From NCBI GenBank assembly GCA_964631125.1, contig CAZVYN010000006.1, positions 22,033-86,032 of the forward strand: a stretch of DNA of 64,000 nucleotides, in the 5' to 3' direction. This stretch comes from CAZVYN01 sp964631125. GTDB lineage: Bacteria; Eisenbacteria; RBG-16-71-46; CAIMUX01. A program made the translations under genes and the position numbers. The first letter of the stretch is position 1. The number at the start of each line of letters is the position of its first letter. Under the pieces are notes generated by a model, which was not told the origin of the DNA, did no database searches, and saw only the letters and a program-made list of their open reading frames with translations. Of this stretch, positions 53,125-62,653 are shown piece by piece.

Positions 53125-53874
53125 ATGAACACGTTAGCGCGCACAGACCGGGCCGCGCCGATCCTCCGCTTCGAGAACGTGCGCCGGATCCACGGCGCCG
53201 GACCTCACGCCGTGAGCGCGCTGGGGCCCCTCTCGCTGCGCATCGAGCCCGGCGAATTCGTCGCCATCATGGGCCCGTCGGGGTCCGGGAAATCAACGCT
53301 GCTGACACTGGCCGGCGCGCTCGATCGTCCGACCGAAGGGCGGGTCTGGGTGCAAGGACGCGACCTCGCGACGCTCTCACCCTCGGCACACTCCGAGCTC
53401 CGCCGCCGCGTGATCGGCTTCGTCTTCCAAGATCTGAATCTGCTGCCCGGACTGACCGCGCTGGAGAACATCTCGCTCCCGCTCGAGCTCGATGGCGTCT
53501 CGCTGCGAGAGTCCCGCGACCTCGCGATCTCCGCGCTCAGGGAGATGAGCATGGAGTCGTTCGCCGAGCGCTTCCCCGATGACCTCTCGGGAGGAGAACG
53601 TCAACGCGTCGCCATCGCACGCGCTTTCGTCGGGCCGCGGTCGCTCCTGCTGGCGGATGAACCGACCGGTGCGCTCGATTCGGTCACCGGCGAGCGCATC
53701 TTGCGGCTGCTGCGGAATCAGTGCGATGCCGGTCGCACGGTCGTCTTGGTCACCCACGACTCTTCGCACGCGGCCTGGGCCGACCGCGTCGTCTTCCTGC
53801 GAGACGGACAGATCGTCGACGAGTCGAGAGCGACGCGCGCGGCGGCCCCCACCCTCGTGGTCCCGGAGCCGTGA
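53125..53874 (+). CDS. ABC transporter ATPase (MacB/LolD-type)
   Basis: The 249-residue ATPase has Walker A (MGPSGSGKSTLLT), Q-loop (FVFQDLNLLPGLTALEN), signature (LSGGERQRVAIARAF), Walker B (LLLADEPTGALDS) and H-loop (VLVTHDSSH), all in the order of the MacB/LolD/FtsE group. It powers the permease encoded next by a GTGA overlap (53871-53874). The ATG at 53125 is preferred to a TTG nine bases earlier. Confidence 0.95.
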   Translation: MNTLARTDRAAPILRFENVRRIHGAGPHAVSALGPLSLRIEPGEFVAIMGPSGSGKSTLLTLAGALDRPTEGRVWVQGRDLATLSPSAHSELRRRVIGFVFQDLNLLPGLTALENISLPLELDGVSLRESRDLAISALREMSMESFAERFPDDLSGGERQRVAIARAFVGPRSLLLADEPTGALDSVTGERILRLLRNQCDAGRTVVLVTHDSSHAAWADRVVFLRDGQIVDESRATRAAAPTLVVPEP

Positions 53875-56800
53875 CGCTGGCGCCCGCGTTCCGCCGACTC
53901 CGCGCCTGGCGGGCGCTGCTCCGCGTCGAGCTGCGACAGCTCCGCGCTCACCCCTGGCGCTCGCTGCTCGTGGCGCTCTTGGTGGCGGTGCCTGTCGCCG
54001 CGGTCGTGGGCGGCGCGACGCTGGCCGGCATCACGACGAAGACTCCCGAGGAGCGAGTTCTGGGTGCGATGGGCGGCGCCGCGTTTCGAGTGGTCGCCCG
54101 GTTGGACACGACCGACGCGCGTCGACTCCGCGGTCTACTGCCTCACGATGCACGGGTCGCCGAGGTCTTCCAGGGACAAGAGAAGGTCGCGGTTCCCGGA
54201 CGGAGCCTCCGATCGGAGTGCCTCGCTCTCGGACGCGATTCGCTCGCCTCGGGGATGTTCCGCCTCATCGAGGGACGGCTTCCGAGGAATTCCGGTGAGG
54301 TCGCGCTCTCCTCTGTTCTGCTCGATGGACTCGGGCGCGCGGTCGGCGAATCCGTAGCTCTCTCGTATGGTCCCGAGCGAGTCATCACGGGCGTCGTGAC
54401 CGACCCGGAGAACCTCGACACTCCGCTCGTCGTCCGCACCGCCGCGGCGGCGGAACACAACGGCGTCCGGTACTTGCTCGTCGATCTCGCACCCGATCGA
54501 TCCCTCACGGTCGCCGATGCCTTGACCGCCGCTGGCTTCACGGTCACGACGGCTCGAGCGGTGGCGGCGCGGAGCGAGAGCACGACAGAGGTCGTCTTCG
54601 CGCTCGGCGGCATCGGCTTTCTCGAAGCCGCGCTCGTCATCGCTTCCGCCTTCGCGGTCGGTCTGCAGCGAAGGAGGTACGAGTTCGGTCTGCTCGGTTC
54701 GACGGGAGCCTCGCCGTCGGCCATCTTCGCGAGTTTGGTCGCGTCCGCCATGGCGATCGCTGCAGTCGGCGGTGCGCTCGGCGCCACCGTCGGCGTCACC
54801 GCCGCCGCCTTGGTCCATCCACATCTGGACGAATGGAACCGACGCCTCAACGGCCCCTTCGAAGTGGCGCCCGCGCACGTCATCGGCGCGATCGCGCTGG
54901 GCCTGCTGACGGCGATGATCGCATCCGCGCTCCCCTCCGCGCAGGTTGCGCGTCTGCCGATCCGTGAAGCGCTCAGCGGCCGCCGTCCCCTGCGCACGCG
55001 TTCGATCGGTTGGCTCCTCTTCGGCCTCGCCTCGGTCGGCTCCAGTCTCGTGCTCCTCTGGTTCGGTCCCCGCAACATGGCGGCCCTCGGCGCGATCAGC
55101 TTGGTGGGAGGCTCGATCCTCGGCGTGCTCGGCTTCGGCGCGTGCAGTCCTTGGTTGCTCGACGGACTGGCGCGTTCGGCGGGGCCGTTGCCTCTCGCCT
55201 GGCGGCTCGCCGTGCGCGATGCCGGACGGTTCGGCGCCCGCAACGGCCCGGTCGTCACGGCGGTGCTGGCCGCCATGTCGATGACGGTCACGATCTCGGT
55301 TCTCGTCGCGAGCATCGAAGCCGCCGTCGGCGCCCTGCCCGCGCCGATGCGCGACGATCAACTCTTCGTCGAGGGTCCTGACGCCGAGAAGGTGGCGGAG
55401 CAACTCGCGGCCGAGTTCCCGAGCATCGCCGCGGCGCCGCTGACCGCGGCCTACTTCCAGGGACAGCCGGTGCGGGCGCGGATCGGCGCGGCGCAAGCGA
55501 GTGACGCCCCCAACGGCTCGATCACCGTGGGCGGACCCGATCTCCTGCGCGTCTTGGCCGCCGAGACCGCAGGCGATGCCCTCCGCGGCGGCCGGTTGGT
55601 GCAGCTCACACCATCCGCCACTTCCGACGAACCGCCGGAGGCCATGCTCTCCACCTGGACCGATGGACGCACGCTCGATCGCGTCGTCGTCGATGTGGTC
55701 TTGGTCGATCAGCACGTCGGGGGACCGAGGTTCCTGCTCGACCCGGCCGAACTGGAGCGTCGAGGGATGGAAGCCGGACCCCAACTGGGCCGCGCGCTGA
55801 CTCCCTGGATGATCCGCCTGCGGACGCCGGTCACCTCCGAGATGATCGAGCGCGCCGGGATCATCGCCGCGTCGTCGATCGGAACCACCGTCGACGCGAG
55901 TCTCCTGCACCGTCAGCCCGGGCGCGGCTTCTATCACGCCGTCCTCTGGATCTGCATCGCCACGAGTCTGATCGTCGTCTTGGTGGCGACGGCGCTCTCC
56001 GCGGCGGAGTCGGCGCAGGATCAGCGCGTGCTCCTCTCGGTCGGCGCCTCGTCGAACGTGCTGCGCGCTCACAACGCCGCGCGCACGGGCTACCTCGCGC
56101 TCCTCGGCTGTCTGCTGGCCGTGCCGGCGGGACTCATCCCGGCCATCGGCCTGTACGAGTCGGCCAATCTGCCCCTTCCGTTCGTCGCTCCGTGGCGAGA
56201 TCTGGCCGTGATCCTCTTGGCGCTGCCGTCCGTGGCCTACGCCGTGTCGTGGCTGTTCACTCGCCCGACCCTCTCGCTCGCAGATTCGAAGCCGGCTGCA
56301 CTGCTGCTCGTGTTGCTCCTGTTGCTCCCGCTGGTGTTCTCCCCCGCGCGCGCCGAATCTCCGAAGCCGCAGATCGACTGGACGCCCTATACAGGCAAGG
56401 ATTTCTACGGCGCGCCGCTCTCGGGCGAGCTCGGCCGCATTCGCGTGCCCGAGAATCGCGCACGGCAAAACGGACGAGCGAACGGGCGCGAGATCGAGCT
56501 GGCCTTCGTCCGCTACCGCACGACCAACCCTCGTCCCGGACCGCCGATCTTCTTCCTCGCCGGCGGACCGGGGGCGCCCGGGGTTGAGTTGTGCGGACCG
56601 ACCGCCACCCATCCGCAGATGCGGTTGCTCGAGCAACGAGACGTCATCGGACTCGATCAGCGAGGAACCGGGCTCAGCGCGCCCGATCTCGCCGCCCCAA
56701 CTTCCATCGTCGACAGTCTCCCTCTCGATCGCGCCATCGATCGCGAAGATGCCATCGCCGCGTTCGATCGCGCCGCGCATCGTTGCGTCGCTTCGTGGCG

Positions 56801-57767
56801 AGAGAGCGGGATCGACGTCGCCGCGTACACCACCGTCGAGAGCGCCGACGACATCGACGCTGTGCGCGAGGCGCTGGGTGCAGAGCGCCTGCTGCTCTTC
56901 GGCTCGAGCTACGGCTCACATCTCGGCCTGGCTTATCTCCGCCGCCATCCCGAGAGGGTCGAGCGCGCGTTCTTCAGCAAAGTCGAGGGACCGGACCACA
57001 CCTGGAAGCTCCCGAGCAGCGTGCAGCGTCATCTCGAAGCGGTGCATGTCGCCGCCGCCGCGGATTCAGCCGTCGCCGCAAGAATCCCCGACCTGCTCGC
57101 GCTAGTTCGATCGCTCCTCCGTCGCCTCGAGGCCGCTCCGATCGAAACTGTGGTTCGCAGGGAGACAGGAGACTCGGTCAGCATCATCGTCAGTGCGCAC
57201 GACCTCCGCGCCCTGCTCGCCTCTTCGCTCTCCTCCTCCAAGGGGATCGCCGGAGTCCCGCGGCTGCTCCATGCCTGTTCACTCGGCGACTGGACGCGGT
57301 TGGGCGAGAGCGCGCTCGAGATCCGCGAGGTCCAAGTCGACGCGATGCCGGTCTTGATGGACTGCGCTTCCGGCGCGACGCAGGCGCGAAGAGAACGAAT
57401 CGAGCGAGAGGCGATGGACCGCGAGAATCTCCTCGGCGACGCCATCTTCTCGCCGTTCTATCCGAGCGCCTGCCGGGCGTGCCGCGCGCCCGACCTCGGC
57501 GACGGGTTCCGCGCGCCGTTCTCGTGCGCGGTCCCGGTGATGTTCACCAGCGGAACCCTCGATGTCCGCACGCCGCCGGAGAACGTGAACGATCTTCTCC
57601 CGCACTTCACGAACGCCGCGCACATCGTGGTCGAGAACACGGGTCACGATTCGCGCGAGCTCATGTCCGAGGAGTACCGAGACCTGATGCAGGCCTTCCT
57701 GCGCGGCGAAACGATCGCGAGCTGCGCCATCCCGCTTCCCCGCGTGCGCTTCGAGCCGATCGACTAG
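53871..57767 (+). CDS. FtsX-like permease fused to a periplasmic serine hydrolase
   Basis: The 1298-residue product starts at the GTG in the GTGA overlap. Residues 1-805 are an FtsX/MacB-type permease with about ten membrane segments (first LLVALLVAVPVAAVVGG; later VVFALGGIGFLEAALVIAS and VLWICIATSLIVVLVATAL) and two large outer loops. An extra very hydrophobic segment, AALLLVLLLLLPLVFSPARA (about 809-828), ends in ARA like a signal peptidase site. Then follows an alpha/beta-hydrolase (829-1298) of the TAP/prolyl-aminopeptidase-like kind with GSSYGS (Ser near 1012), GTLDVRTPPE (Asp near 1230) and NTGHDSREL (His near 1259). I see no start codon between the two parts. The hydrolase would face the periplasm, anchored or released by cleavage. 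Confidence 0.88.
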   Translation: MTLAPAFRRLRAWRALLRVELRQLRAHPWRSLLVALLVAVPVAAVVGGATLAGITTKTPEERVLGAMGGAAFRVVARLDTTDARRLRGLLPHDARVAEVFQGQEKVAVPGRSLRSECLALGRDSLASGMFRLIEGRLPRNSGEVALSSVLLDGLGRAVGESVALSYGPERVITGVVTDPENLDTPLVVRTAAAAEHNGVRYLLVDLAPDRSLTVADALTAAGFTVTTARAVAARSESTTEVVFALGGIGFLEAALVIASAFAVGLQRRRYEFGLLGSTGASPSAIFASLVASAMAIAAVGGALGATVGVTAAALVHPHLDEWNRRLNGPFEVAPAHVIGAIALGLLTAMIASALPSAQVARLPIREALSGRRPLRTRSIGWLLFGLASVGSSLVLLWFGPRNMAALGAISLVGGSILGVLGFGACSPWLLDGLARSAGPLPLAWRLAVRDAGRFGARNGPVVTAVLAAMSMTVTISVLVASIEAAVGALPAPMRDDQLFVEGPDAEKVAEQLAAEFPSIAAAPLTAAYFQGQPVRARIGAAQASDAPNGSITVGGPDLLRVLAAETAGDALRGGRLVQLTPSATSDEPPEAMLSTWTDGRTLDRVVVDVVLVDQHVGGPRFLLDPAELERRGMEAGPQLGRALTPWMIRLRTPVTSEMIERAGIIAASSIGTTVDASLLHRQPGRGFYHAVLWICIATSLIVVLVATALSAAESAQDQRVLLSVGASSNVLRAHNAARTGYLALLGCLLAVPAGLIPAIGLYESANLPLPFVAPWRDLAVILLALPSVAYAVSWLFTRPTLSLADSKPAALLLVLLLLLPLVFSPARAESPKPQIDWTPYTGKDFYGAPLSGELGRIRVPENRARQNGRANGREIELAFVRYRTTNPRPGPPIFFLAGGPGAPGVELCGPTATHPQMRLLEQRDVIGLDQRGTGLSAPDLAAPTSIVDSLPLDRAIDREDAIAAFDRAAHRCVASWRESGIDVAAYTTVESADDIDAVREALGAERLLLFGSSYGSHLGLAYLRRHPERVERAFFSKVEGPDHTWKLPSSVQRHLEAVHVAAAADSAVAARIPDLLALVRSLLRRLEAAPIETVVRRETGDSVSIIVSAHDLRALLASSLSSSKGIAGVPRLLHACSLGDWTRLGESALEIREVQVDAMPVLMDCASGATQARRERIEREAMDRENLLGDAIFSPFYPSACRACRAPDLGDGFRAPFSCAVPVMFTSGTLDVRTPPENVNDLLPHFTNAAHIVVENTGHDSRELMSEEYRDLMQAFLRGETIASCAIPLPRVRFEPID

Positions 57768-57796
57768 CCCGCCGGCGCCAACGACCCTGGCCGGAG

Positions 57797-58213
57797 CTAC
57801 TCCGTCGGTCTACTCGCGCCCGTCGTCGACGCGAGGTCTTGTTCCAGGTGCGCCTTGCGCTCGCTCCGCTGGAGCGCCTGGAACTCCTTGTGTAGCCGCT
57901 CCAGATCCGCGTCGGAGAGATCCTCGAGGTCGACCAGGCTCGTGCGCGCGTCGGTCACCGCCCGGATCAGCTCGTCGAGCTTGAGCTGCATCGCCCGCGA
58001 GTCGCGGTTCTGCGTGTTCTGGATCAGGAAGACGACCAGGAACGTGACGATCGTCGTGCCGGTGTTGATCACCAGTTGCCAGGTGTCGGAGAAGCCGAAG
58101 AGCGGACCAGTCGCGGCCCAACTGACGATGATGACGGCCGCGATCAGAAAGGCGGACGGCGATCCGACCGCCCCGGCGGTCGTGTGGGCGAATCTACGAA
58201 AGAGCTCGTTCAT
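57797..58213 (-). CDS. Low-affinity iron permease family protein
   Basis: The 138-residue protein has two membrane segments (FLIAAVIIVSWAATGPLFG and INTGTTIVTFLVVFLIQNTQ) followed by a helical, charged tail (LDELIRAVTDARTSLVDLED). The phrase NTGTTIVTFLVVFLIQNTQNRD is typical of the bacterial Fet4-like low-affinity iron permease family (cited here in two overlapping parts). Whether bacterial members move iron is not settled. It is convergent with the permease-hydrolase gene. Confidence 0.88.
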   Translation of the reverse strand: MNELFRRFAHTTAGAVGSPSAFLIAAVIIVSWAATGPLFGFSDTWQLVINTGTTIVTFLVVFLIQNTQNRDSRAMQLKLDELIRAVTDARTSLVDLEDLSDADLERLHKEFQALQRSERKAHLEQDLASTTGASRPTE

Positions 58214-58372
58214 CGGAACGGTCGCCTCCTCGCCTCGGGCCTTGCCTGGTCGCCAATCGAGTCCGACTCGCGCCTGGATTCGCCCGAGGTCAGCTCGCCG
58301 ACACTATCCTGCTCGCGCCGCCTGGAGTCCACGATGTCCGATCTGCGCGGATTCGCATGTCGGTGAACTGTT

Positions 58373-59293
58373 TCATCTCTTGCCGGGCGAAACGGCGGCG
58401 AAGAGTTCGTGTCGCGCTGCGTCGGAGATCGCGACGACGGCCGGATGCCTGAGGCGGCGTTCGACCGAGATCGCATAGAAACGCTCGCGGACCTCTTCGA
58501 CCCGGCCGAGGAGCTGGACGCCGTATTGGGCGGCGACCTCTTTCTCGACCACGCTCGGGGCCGCGAAGAGTCCGAGTCCGTCGCCGCCGAACACCTTCAG
58601 GAGCGCACTGTCCTCGAACTCCGCCACCACCTGCGGCCTCAGGTCGTGCCGATCGAACCACTGGTCGAGCGAGCGCCGCAGCGTGAGGTGCTCCAGGGGC
58701 AGAAGCACCGGAGCGTCATTCAGCGACTTCGGGAAACCCCGCTTGTACTTCTTCACCAGCGCCTTCGACCCGAAGAAGGAGACGCCGGTCTCTCCGAGCA
58801 GATGATTGAAGGCGTGGACGGCGCCGCCAGACGGAACCGGAGCGTCCGAGATCACGAGGTCGAGCGAGTGTCGGGCCAGGTCCGCCAAGAGACTCTCGAA
58901 GGTGTTCTCGCGGCAGACGAGCCTCAGCGGCGACGGCCAGCCCAGAGCGGGTTCCAGCAACCTCCGGACGACCAGCTTGGGCACGACATCCGCGACCCCC
59001 ACGTTCAGCCGCAGCGGTCGCGTCGTCTCACGTCCTCCCACGGTGTCGACCATCTGGCGACCGAGGGTGAAGATCTCGTCCGCGAAGCCGTAGACGACGT
59101 GCCCCATCTCGGTCAGCGTCAGCTTGCGACCGACTCTGACGAAGAGCTTCTCGCCGAGGCTGTCCTCCAGCGCGTGGATCTGAGCGCTGAGAGTCGGGTG
59201 GGAGAGCCGAAGCACGCGCCCCGCAGGGAGTAGGCCCCCCTCCCGCGCGACTACCCAGAAGTATCTCAGGTGGTGATAATTCAGCCGTTCCAT
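58373..59293 (-). CDS. nhaR: LysR-family regulator, NhaR-like
   Basis: The 306-residue protein starts MERLNYHHLRYFWVVAREGG, exactly the NhaR-type N-terminus, followed by the LysR helix-turn-helix (RLSHPTLSAQIHALEDSLGE) and KLFVRVGRKLTLTEMG. The effector domain has RPLRLNVGVADVVPKLVVRR, also NhaR-like. NhaR activates genes for Na+/H+ exchange and osmotic stress in enterobacteria; here the divergent neighbour is TerC. The ATG at 59293 gives the standard length. Confidence 0.9.
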   Translation of the reverse strand: MERLNYHHLRYFWVVAREGGLLPAGRVLRLSHPTLSAQIHALEDSLGEKLFVRVGRKLTLTEMGHVVYGFADEIFTLGRQMVDTVGGRETTRPLRLNVGVADVVPKLVVRRLLEPALGWPSPLRLVCRENTFESLLADLARHSLDLVISDAPVPSGGAVHAFNHLLGETGVSFFGSKALVKKYKRGFPKSLNDAPVLLPLEHLTLRRSLDQWFDRHDLRPQVVAEFEDSALLKVFGGDGLGLFAAPSVVEKEVAAQYGVQLLGRVEEVRERFYAISVERRLRHPAVVAISDAARHELFAAVSPGKR

Positions 59294-59319
59294 GCTCGGG
59301 AGACTATGTCGGTTTACTC

Positions 59320-59332
59320 GACATGTCATGTC
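59320..59332. promoter_or_regulatory. Palindrome in the nhaR-terC intergenic region
   Basis: GACATG-T-CATGTC is a perfect 13-bp inverted repeat, 27 bases upstream of the nhaR ATG and 95 bases before terC. It is a candidate site for the LysR regulator, which normally binds its own divergent region; this is inferred from position only. Confidence 0.4.
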
Positions 59333-59426
59333 CACATTTCGTTCTCACCTACACAAGTGGATGAACCGTGAGAATGGCAAACGCCAGAGCAGTCCAGACA
59401 AGAGAAGAACAAAGGAGATCGACGTC

Positions 59427-60377
59427 GTGCCATTCGAGACCGTGGGATCACCGGCGATGTGGGCGGGCTTCATCCTCTTCGTCCTGGCCATGCTGGCCGT
59501 GGATCTGGGGATCTTCCACCGGAAGGCGCACGAGATCCGTTTGCGTGAGGCCGCCGCCTGGAGCGCGGTCTGGGTGGCGCTCGCGATCGTCTTCAACATC
59601 GGAGTGCATGCTCTCTTCGGACCGGAGCGCGCGCTCGAGTTCACCGCCGGCTACCTGATCGAGAAGGCGCTCGCCGTCGACAACATCTTCGTCTTCGTCG
59701 TCATCTTCGCTGCCTTCCGCGTGCCGGCGATCTACCAACACCGCGTCCTCTTCTGGGGAGTGCTCGGCGCCCTCGTCATGCGCGCGGCCTTCATCCTGGC
59801 GGGTGGCGCCTTCCTGCAGCGCTTTCACTGGGCGATCTACGTCTTCGGCGGCATCCTTGCGCTGACCGGCATCAAGCTGCTCCTCCAGCGCAACCACGAG
59901 ATGCACCCCGAGCGCAATCCGCTGGTGAAGGCTTTCCAGAAGATCTTCCCGGTGACGCCGGATTTTGTCGGCGACAAGTTCACGGTCGTGCGTAACGGCC
60001 GCCGCTTCGCCACGCCGCTCCTGCTGGCGCTGGTCGCGGTCGAGGTGACTGATCTCATCTTCGCCGTCGACTCGATCCCCGCGATCTTCGCGATCACGAC
60101 CGACCCCTTCATCGTCTTCACGTCGAACATCTTCGCCATCCTCGGCCTCCGGTCGCTCTATTTCCTGCTCGCCGGGGTCATCGAGAAGTTCGTCTACCTG
60201 AAGGTCGGTCTCTCCTTCGTGCTCATCTTCGTCGGCGCCAAGATGCTGCTGATGGATGTCTACAAGATCCCCATCGGCGCCTCCTTGGCGGTCATCGCCT
60301 CCATCCTCGGCCTCTCCATCGCGGCGTCGTTCTTGAAGCGACCCGGCGCCTCTCTCCCCCCGGCGGTGAAGGAGTGA
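59427..60377 (+). CDS. TerC/Alx family membrane protein
   Basis: The 316-residue protein has about nine membrane segments with the TerC motifs: LIEKALAVDNIFVFVVIFAAF, ALVAVEVTDLIFAVDSIPAI and IFAITTDPFIVFTSNIFAIL, each with the conserved acidic residues. TerC/Alx proteins export Mn2+ or other cations and in E. coli alx answers to high pH. I chose the GTG at 59427 (VPFETVGSPAM) because AAAGGAG lies at the right distance; earlier ATGs in frame lack such a box. It is divergent from the NhaR-type regulator, which fits ion or pH homeostasis. Confidence 0.93.
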   Translation: MPFETVGSPAMWAGFILFVLAMLAVDLGIFHRKAHEIRLREAAAWSAVWVALAIVFNIGVHALFGPERALEFTAGYLIEKALAVDNIFVFVVIFAAFRVPAIYQHRVLFWGVLGALVMRAAFILAGGAFLQRFHWAIYVFGGILALTGIKLLLQRNHEMHPERNPLVKAFQKIFPVTPDFVGDKFTVVRNGRRFATPLLLALVAVEVTDLIFAVDSIPAIFAITTDPFIVFTSNIFAILGLRSLYFLLAGVIEKFVYLKVGLSFVLIFVGAKMLLMDVYKIPIGASLAVIASILGLSIAASFLKRPGASLPPAVKE

Positions 60378-60394
60378 GTGCGCACTCGGGATCG

Positions 60395-61468
60395 CTACTC
60401 TTGCTTATCCGCCCACGACCGCCGTGCGGCAAACCACACCAGGGCCGCGCCCGCCAAACAGGCGCCGGCGTAGACGAACGCCTTGCCCGCTGCGATCGCG
60501 AGGGTCACTCGGGTGAGATAGAAGACGAGCGTGAACCAGTGCACGGTGCTCGCGCTGAGCTCGGCGCGTGGCTTGTCGTGCACGAGCGCCCAGAGGTCGA
60601 TCTCGCCCCCCCATCGTCGCAGGGCGGCGCCGCAGAGGACGAGGAGGACGGCAATCCCGATCAGTCCCCAGGTCGCGGCCCTCGCTCGGCCCGGACGACC
60701 CGTCGAGCGAACGAGAACGAAGGCGAGCGTCGCCGCGACGAGGAGCGCGAGGAAAGGCCACGAACCGGAATGGGCGAACCCGCGCGCGAACGTCATCGAG
60801 CGCCGGAACTGCGTGTAGTCGGTCTGATTCTTCTTCGGAAACGCCGAAACAAACTCAGATCCGGACTTCTTCTCCTCTTCGATCGATTGCTCGAGCTTCA
60901 TCAGCAGCTTCTTCTCGAGGCTCTCCGGAGGACGGCACCGCGGCAGGCCCTTGGCGAACGATTCGGACGACTCGAGACCCGTTCCCGCCAGCAACGCGCC
61001 GAACCCGATCTCTGCGAGTTGGAACGGCGAACAAGACGGAAGCGACTGGATCCTCTGCCGCCAGTGGTTCAACAGTCGATCGAGCAGTACGGGCCTCTCC
61101 CGTTCGAGCGAGACGAGGAAGAAGAGCGTATCGGGCGGCGGGAAGTTCAGCGTGTATCGGACCAACGACGCATGCGTGTCGCGCGCTCTGCGCGAGAAAT
61201 ACTCGGCGTCATACGCGCCGGTCACGACTTCCCGTGTGTCTTTCGCCGACATCTCGAAGAGTCCGCCCTCCAGCGCCTCGATCAAATCGTCGCGCTGCAG
61301 CTCGTAGACGATGGCGGGAATGCTGATCGCGTAGATGCTGTCGGGGTCGGTCGCGTGGTGGATCGCGTTCGAGTCGCGAGCGCTCGAGGACAGCACGTGC
61401 GAGAGCATCCCGACGCCGAGGAGCAGGAAGAAGAAAATGCGGAACAGTCGGACGACGATGCGCGGCAT
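60395..61468 (-). CDS. Unknown membrane protein
   Basis: The 357-residue product has one N-terminal hydrophobic segment (LFRIFFFLLLGVGMLSHVLS), a soluble middle (about 30-235) with LVRYTLNFPPPDTLFFLVSL, and three or four C-terminal segments (FLALLVAATLAFVLV, LIGIAVLLVLCGAAL, FVYAGACLAGAALVWF). I do not recognise it. The middle part probably faces the periplasm. It converges with terC. Confidence 0.7.
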   Translation of the reverse strand: MPRIVVRLFRIFFFLLLGVGMLSHVLSSSARDSNAIHHATDPDSIYAISIPAIVYELQRDDLIEALEGGLFEMSAKDTREVVTGAYDAEYFSRRARDTHASLVRYTLNFPPPDTLFFLVSLERERPVLLDRLLNHWRQRIQSLPSCSPFQLAEIGFGALLAGTGLESSESFAKGLPRCRPPESLEKKLLMKLEQSIEEEKKSGSEFVSAFPKKNQTDYTQFRRSMTFARGFAHSGSWPFLALLVAATLAFVLVRSTGRPGRARAATWGLIGIAVLLVLCGAALRRWGGEIDLWALVHDKPRAELSASTVHWFTLVFYLTRVTLAIAAGKAFVYAGACLAGAALVWFAARRSWADKQE

Positions 61469-61531
61469 GTGGATCCTCAGTGCGTTCTGCCGTCGGGACA
61501 GAGGGCCTCGGCCTGGGCGACCGGAATGCCG

Positions 61532-62482
61532 TCAGCGCGCCAGACCCGGCGGCGGCACGATCAGCCCGTTGTCGAACGAGCCGTTTACGATCACCAGCGT
61601 GCCGGTCGCCGTCCCGAATGGCGACGCCTCCAGGCTCGCTTCGAACGTCCCTCGGATGCGCGTCGAGGTGATGCTCGTGATGGTGACGGAGCCGGTCGCC
61701 GGTGGGGTCGGCCCCCAGCAGCAGACGAGCGGATCGACGCCGTCACCGATCGCAGTGATGGAGCGGAGCGGCAGAGTCTGCGAGATGGCATAGACGCCCG
61801 GGCCGTCCACCTCCGCCAGCGTCATCGTGATCGTCCGCGTATTGGTGAAGGCGACGATCGAGAGGGTGGGCGTCGAGAACTGCGTCGCGATGCCGGCGGC
61901 GCTCCAGGGACTCCCCGCGACCGTCGCGCGCACCTCGCTCCAGGCATTGTCCGGGACCGGCCCGATGGCCCCGATGGTGGTGACCGGAAGCCGGAATTCG
62001 CCATCCGTCACGTTCTTCGTACCGGCGGGTGTCCCGCCGACGGCGTCGGCCGCGAAGCTGAAGGTCCCGACCAGCAGCGTGTCGCTCACCTGCGCGAGCG
62101 TGATACTTCCCGCCGCTCCGGAGTTCGGCGCCACCCAGGTGGAAGGATTCAACGAGAGAGTGGCGCTACCGCCGCGCAGATTCGCGCCGACTCCGATCGC
62201 ATAGGTACCGGGACCGGTGATGCTGCTGAGGACCATCTGGATCCGATGACCGCCCGTCGGCTGCGCGATCACCACATACAACCCCGCCGATGTGTGCGAC
62301 GCCGCGAAGGCGAGGTCGGTGGTCGAGACCGACCAGGAGGCCCCGTCGATCTTCGCGCGCATGAAGTACGTCTCATTGCCCGGCGGGTTCGGATCGGTCG
62401 GACCCTTGTCGTCGTCTCCGCAGGCCAGGCCGAAGAGCGAGAGCATCAGGATGAACAAGGGATAAAGACTGCGGATTCGCAC
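61532..62482 (-). CDS. Lipoprotein with two internal repeats (DUF6252-like)
   Basis: The 316-residue product starts at a GTG at 62482 after CAGGAG and begins with a lipoprotein signal (LYPLFILMLSLFGLACGDDD, Cys near 21). Two similar halves follow: NETYFMRAKIDGASWSVSTT with ITGPGTYAIG, and AWSEVRATVAGSPWSAAG with VDGPGVYAIS. This duplicated beta-sandwich type is seen as DUF6252-like surface lipoproteins in FCB bacteria. Function unknown. Confidence 0.75.
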   Translation of the reverse strand: MRIRSLYPLFILMLSLFGLACGDDDKGPTDPNPPGNETYFMRAKIDGASWSVSTTDLAFAASHTSAGLYVVIAQPTGGHRIQMVLSSITGPGTYAIGVGANLRGGSATLSLNPSTWVAPNSGAAGSITLAQVSDTLLVGTFSFAADAVGGTPAGTKNVTDGEFRLPVTTIGAIGPVPDNAWSEVRATVAGSPWSAAGIATQFSTPTLSIVAFTNTRTITMTLAEVDGPGVYAISQTLPLRSITAIGDGVDPLVCCWGPTPPATGSVTITSITSTRIRGTFEASLEASPFGTATGTLVIVNGSFDNGLIVPPPGLAR

Positions 62483-62653
62483 TTCGTAGCTCCTGTCAAA
62501 GAGACGGTGGCCCCGCGATGCGGATGTCACCGTCCGGAAGGAGAGCGAGTTGTGACCGCATGCCTCGAGAGACTAGAACAAACGGACGAGAAGTAGGCAG
62601 TTGTAACTGAGATCCGCGCGCGCAACGTGCGCGAACCAGGCTCGCGATCGGAA

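Noticed and set aside
54135..56780. 881-codon open frame on the minus strand inside the permease-hydrolase gene
   Set aside because: Its composition is Arg/Gly/Glu-rich without motifs, typical of an antisense frame.
59333..59426. yybP-ykoY-type manganese riboswitch before terC
   Set aside because: The leader is only about 95 bases and I could not find the conserved stems of that riboswitch.
60374..62596. 740-codon plus-strand open frame over the membrane protein and lipoprotein genes
   Set aside because: It is antisense to two genes with signal peptide and repeat structure and has no recognisable domain itself.
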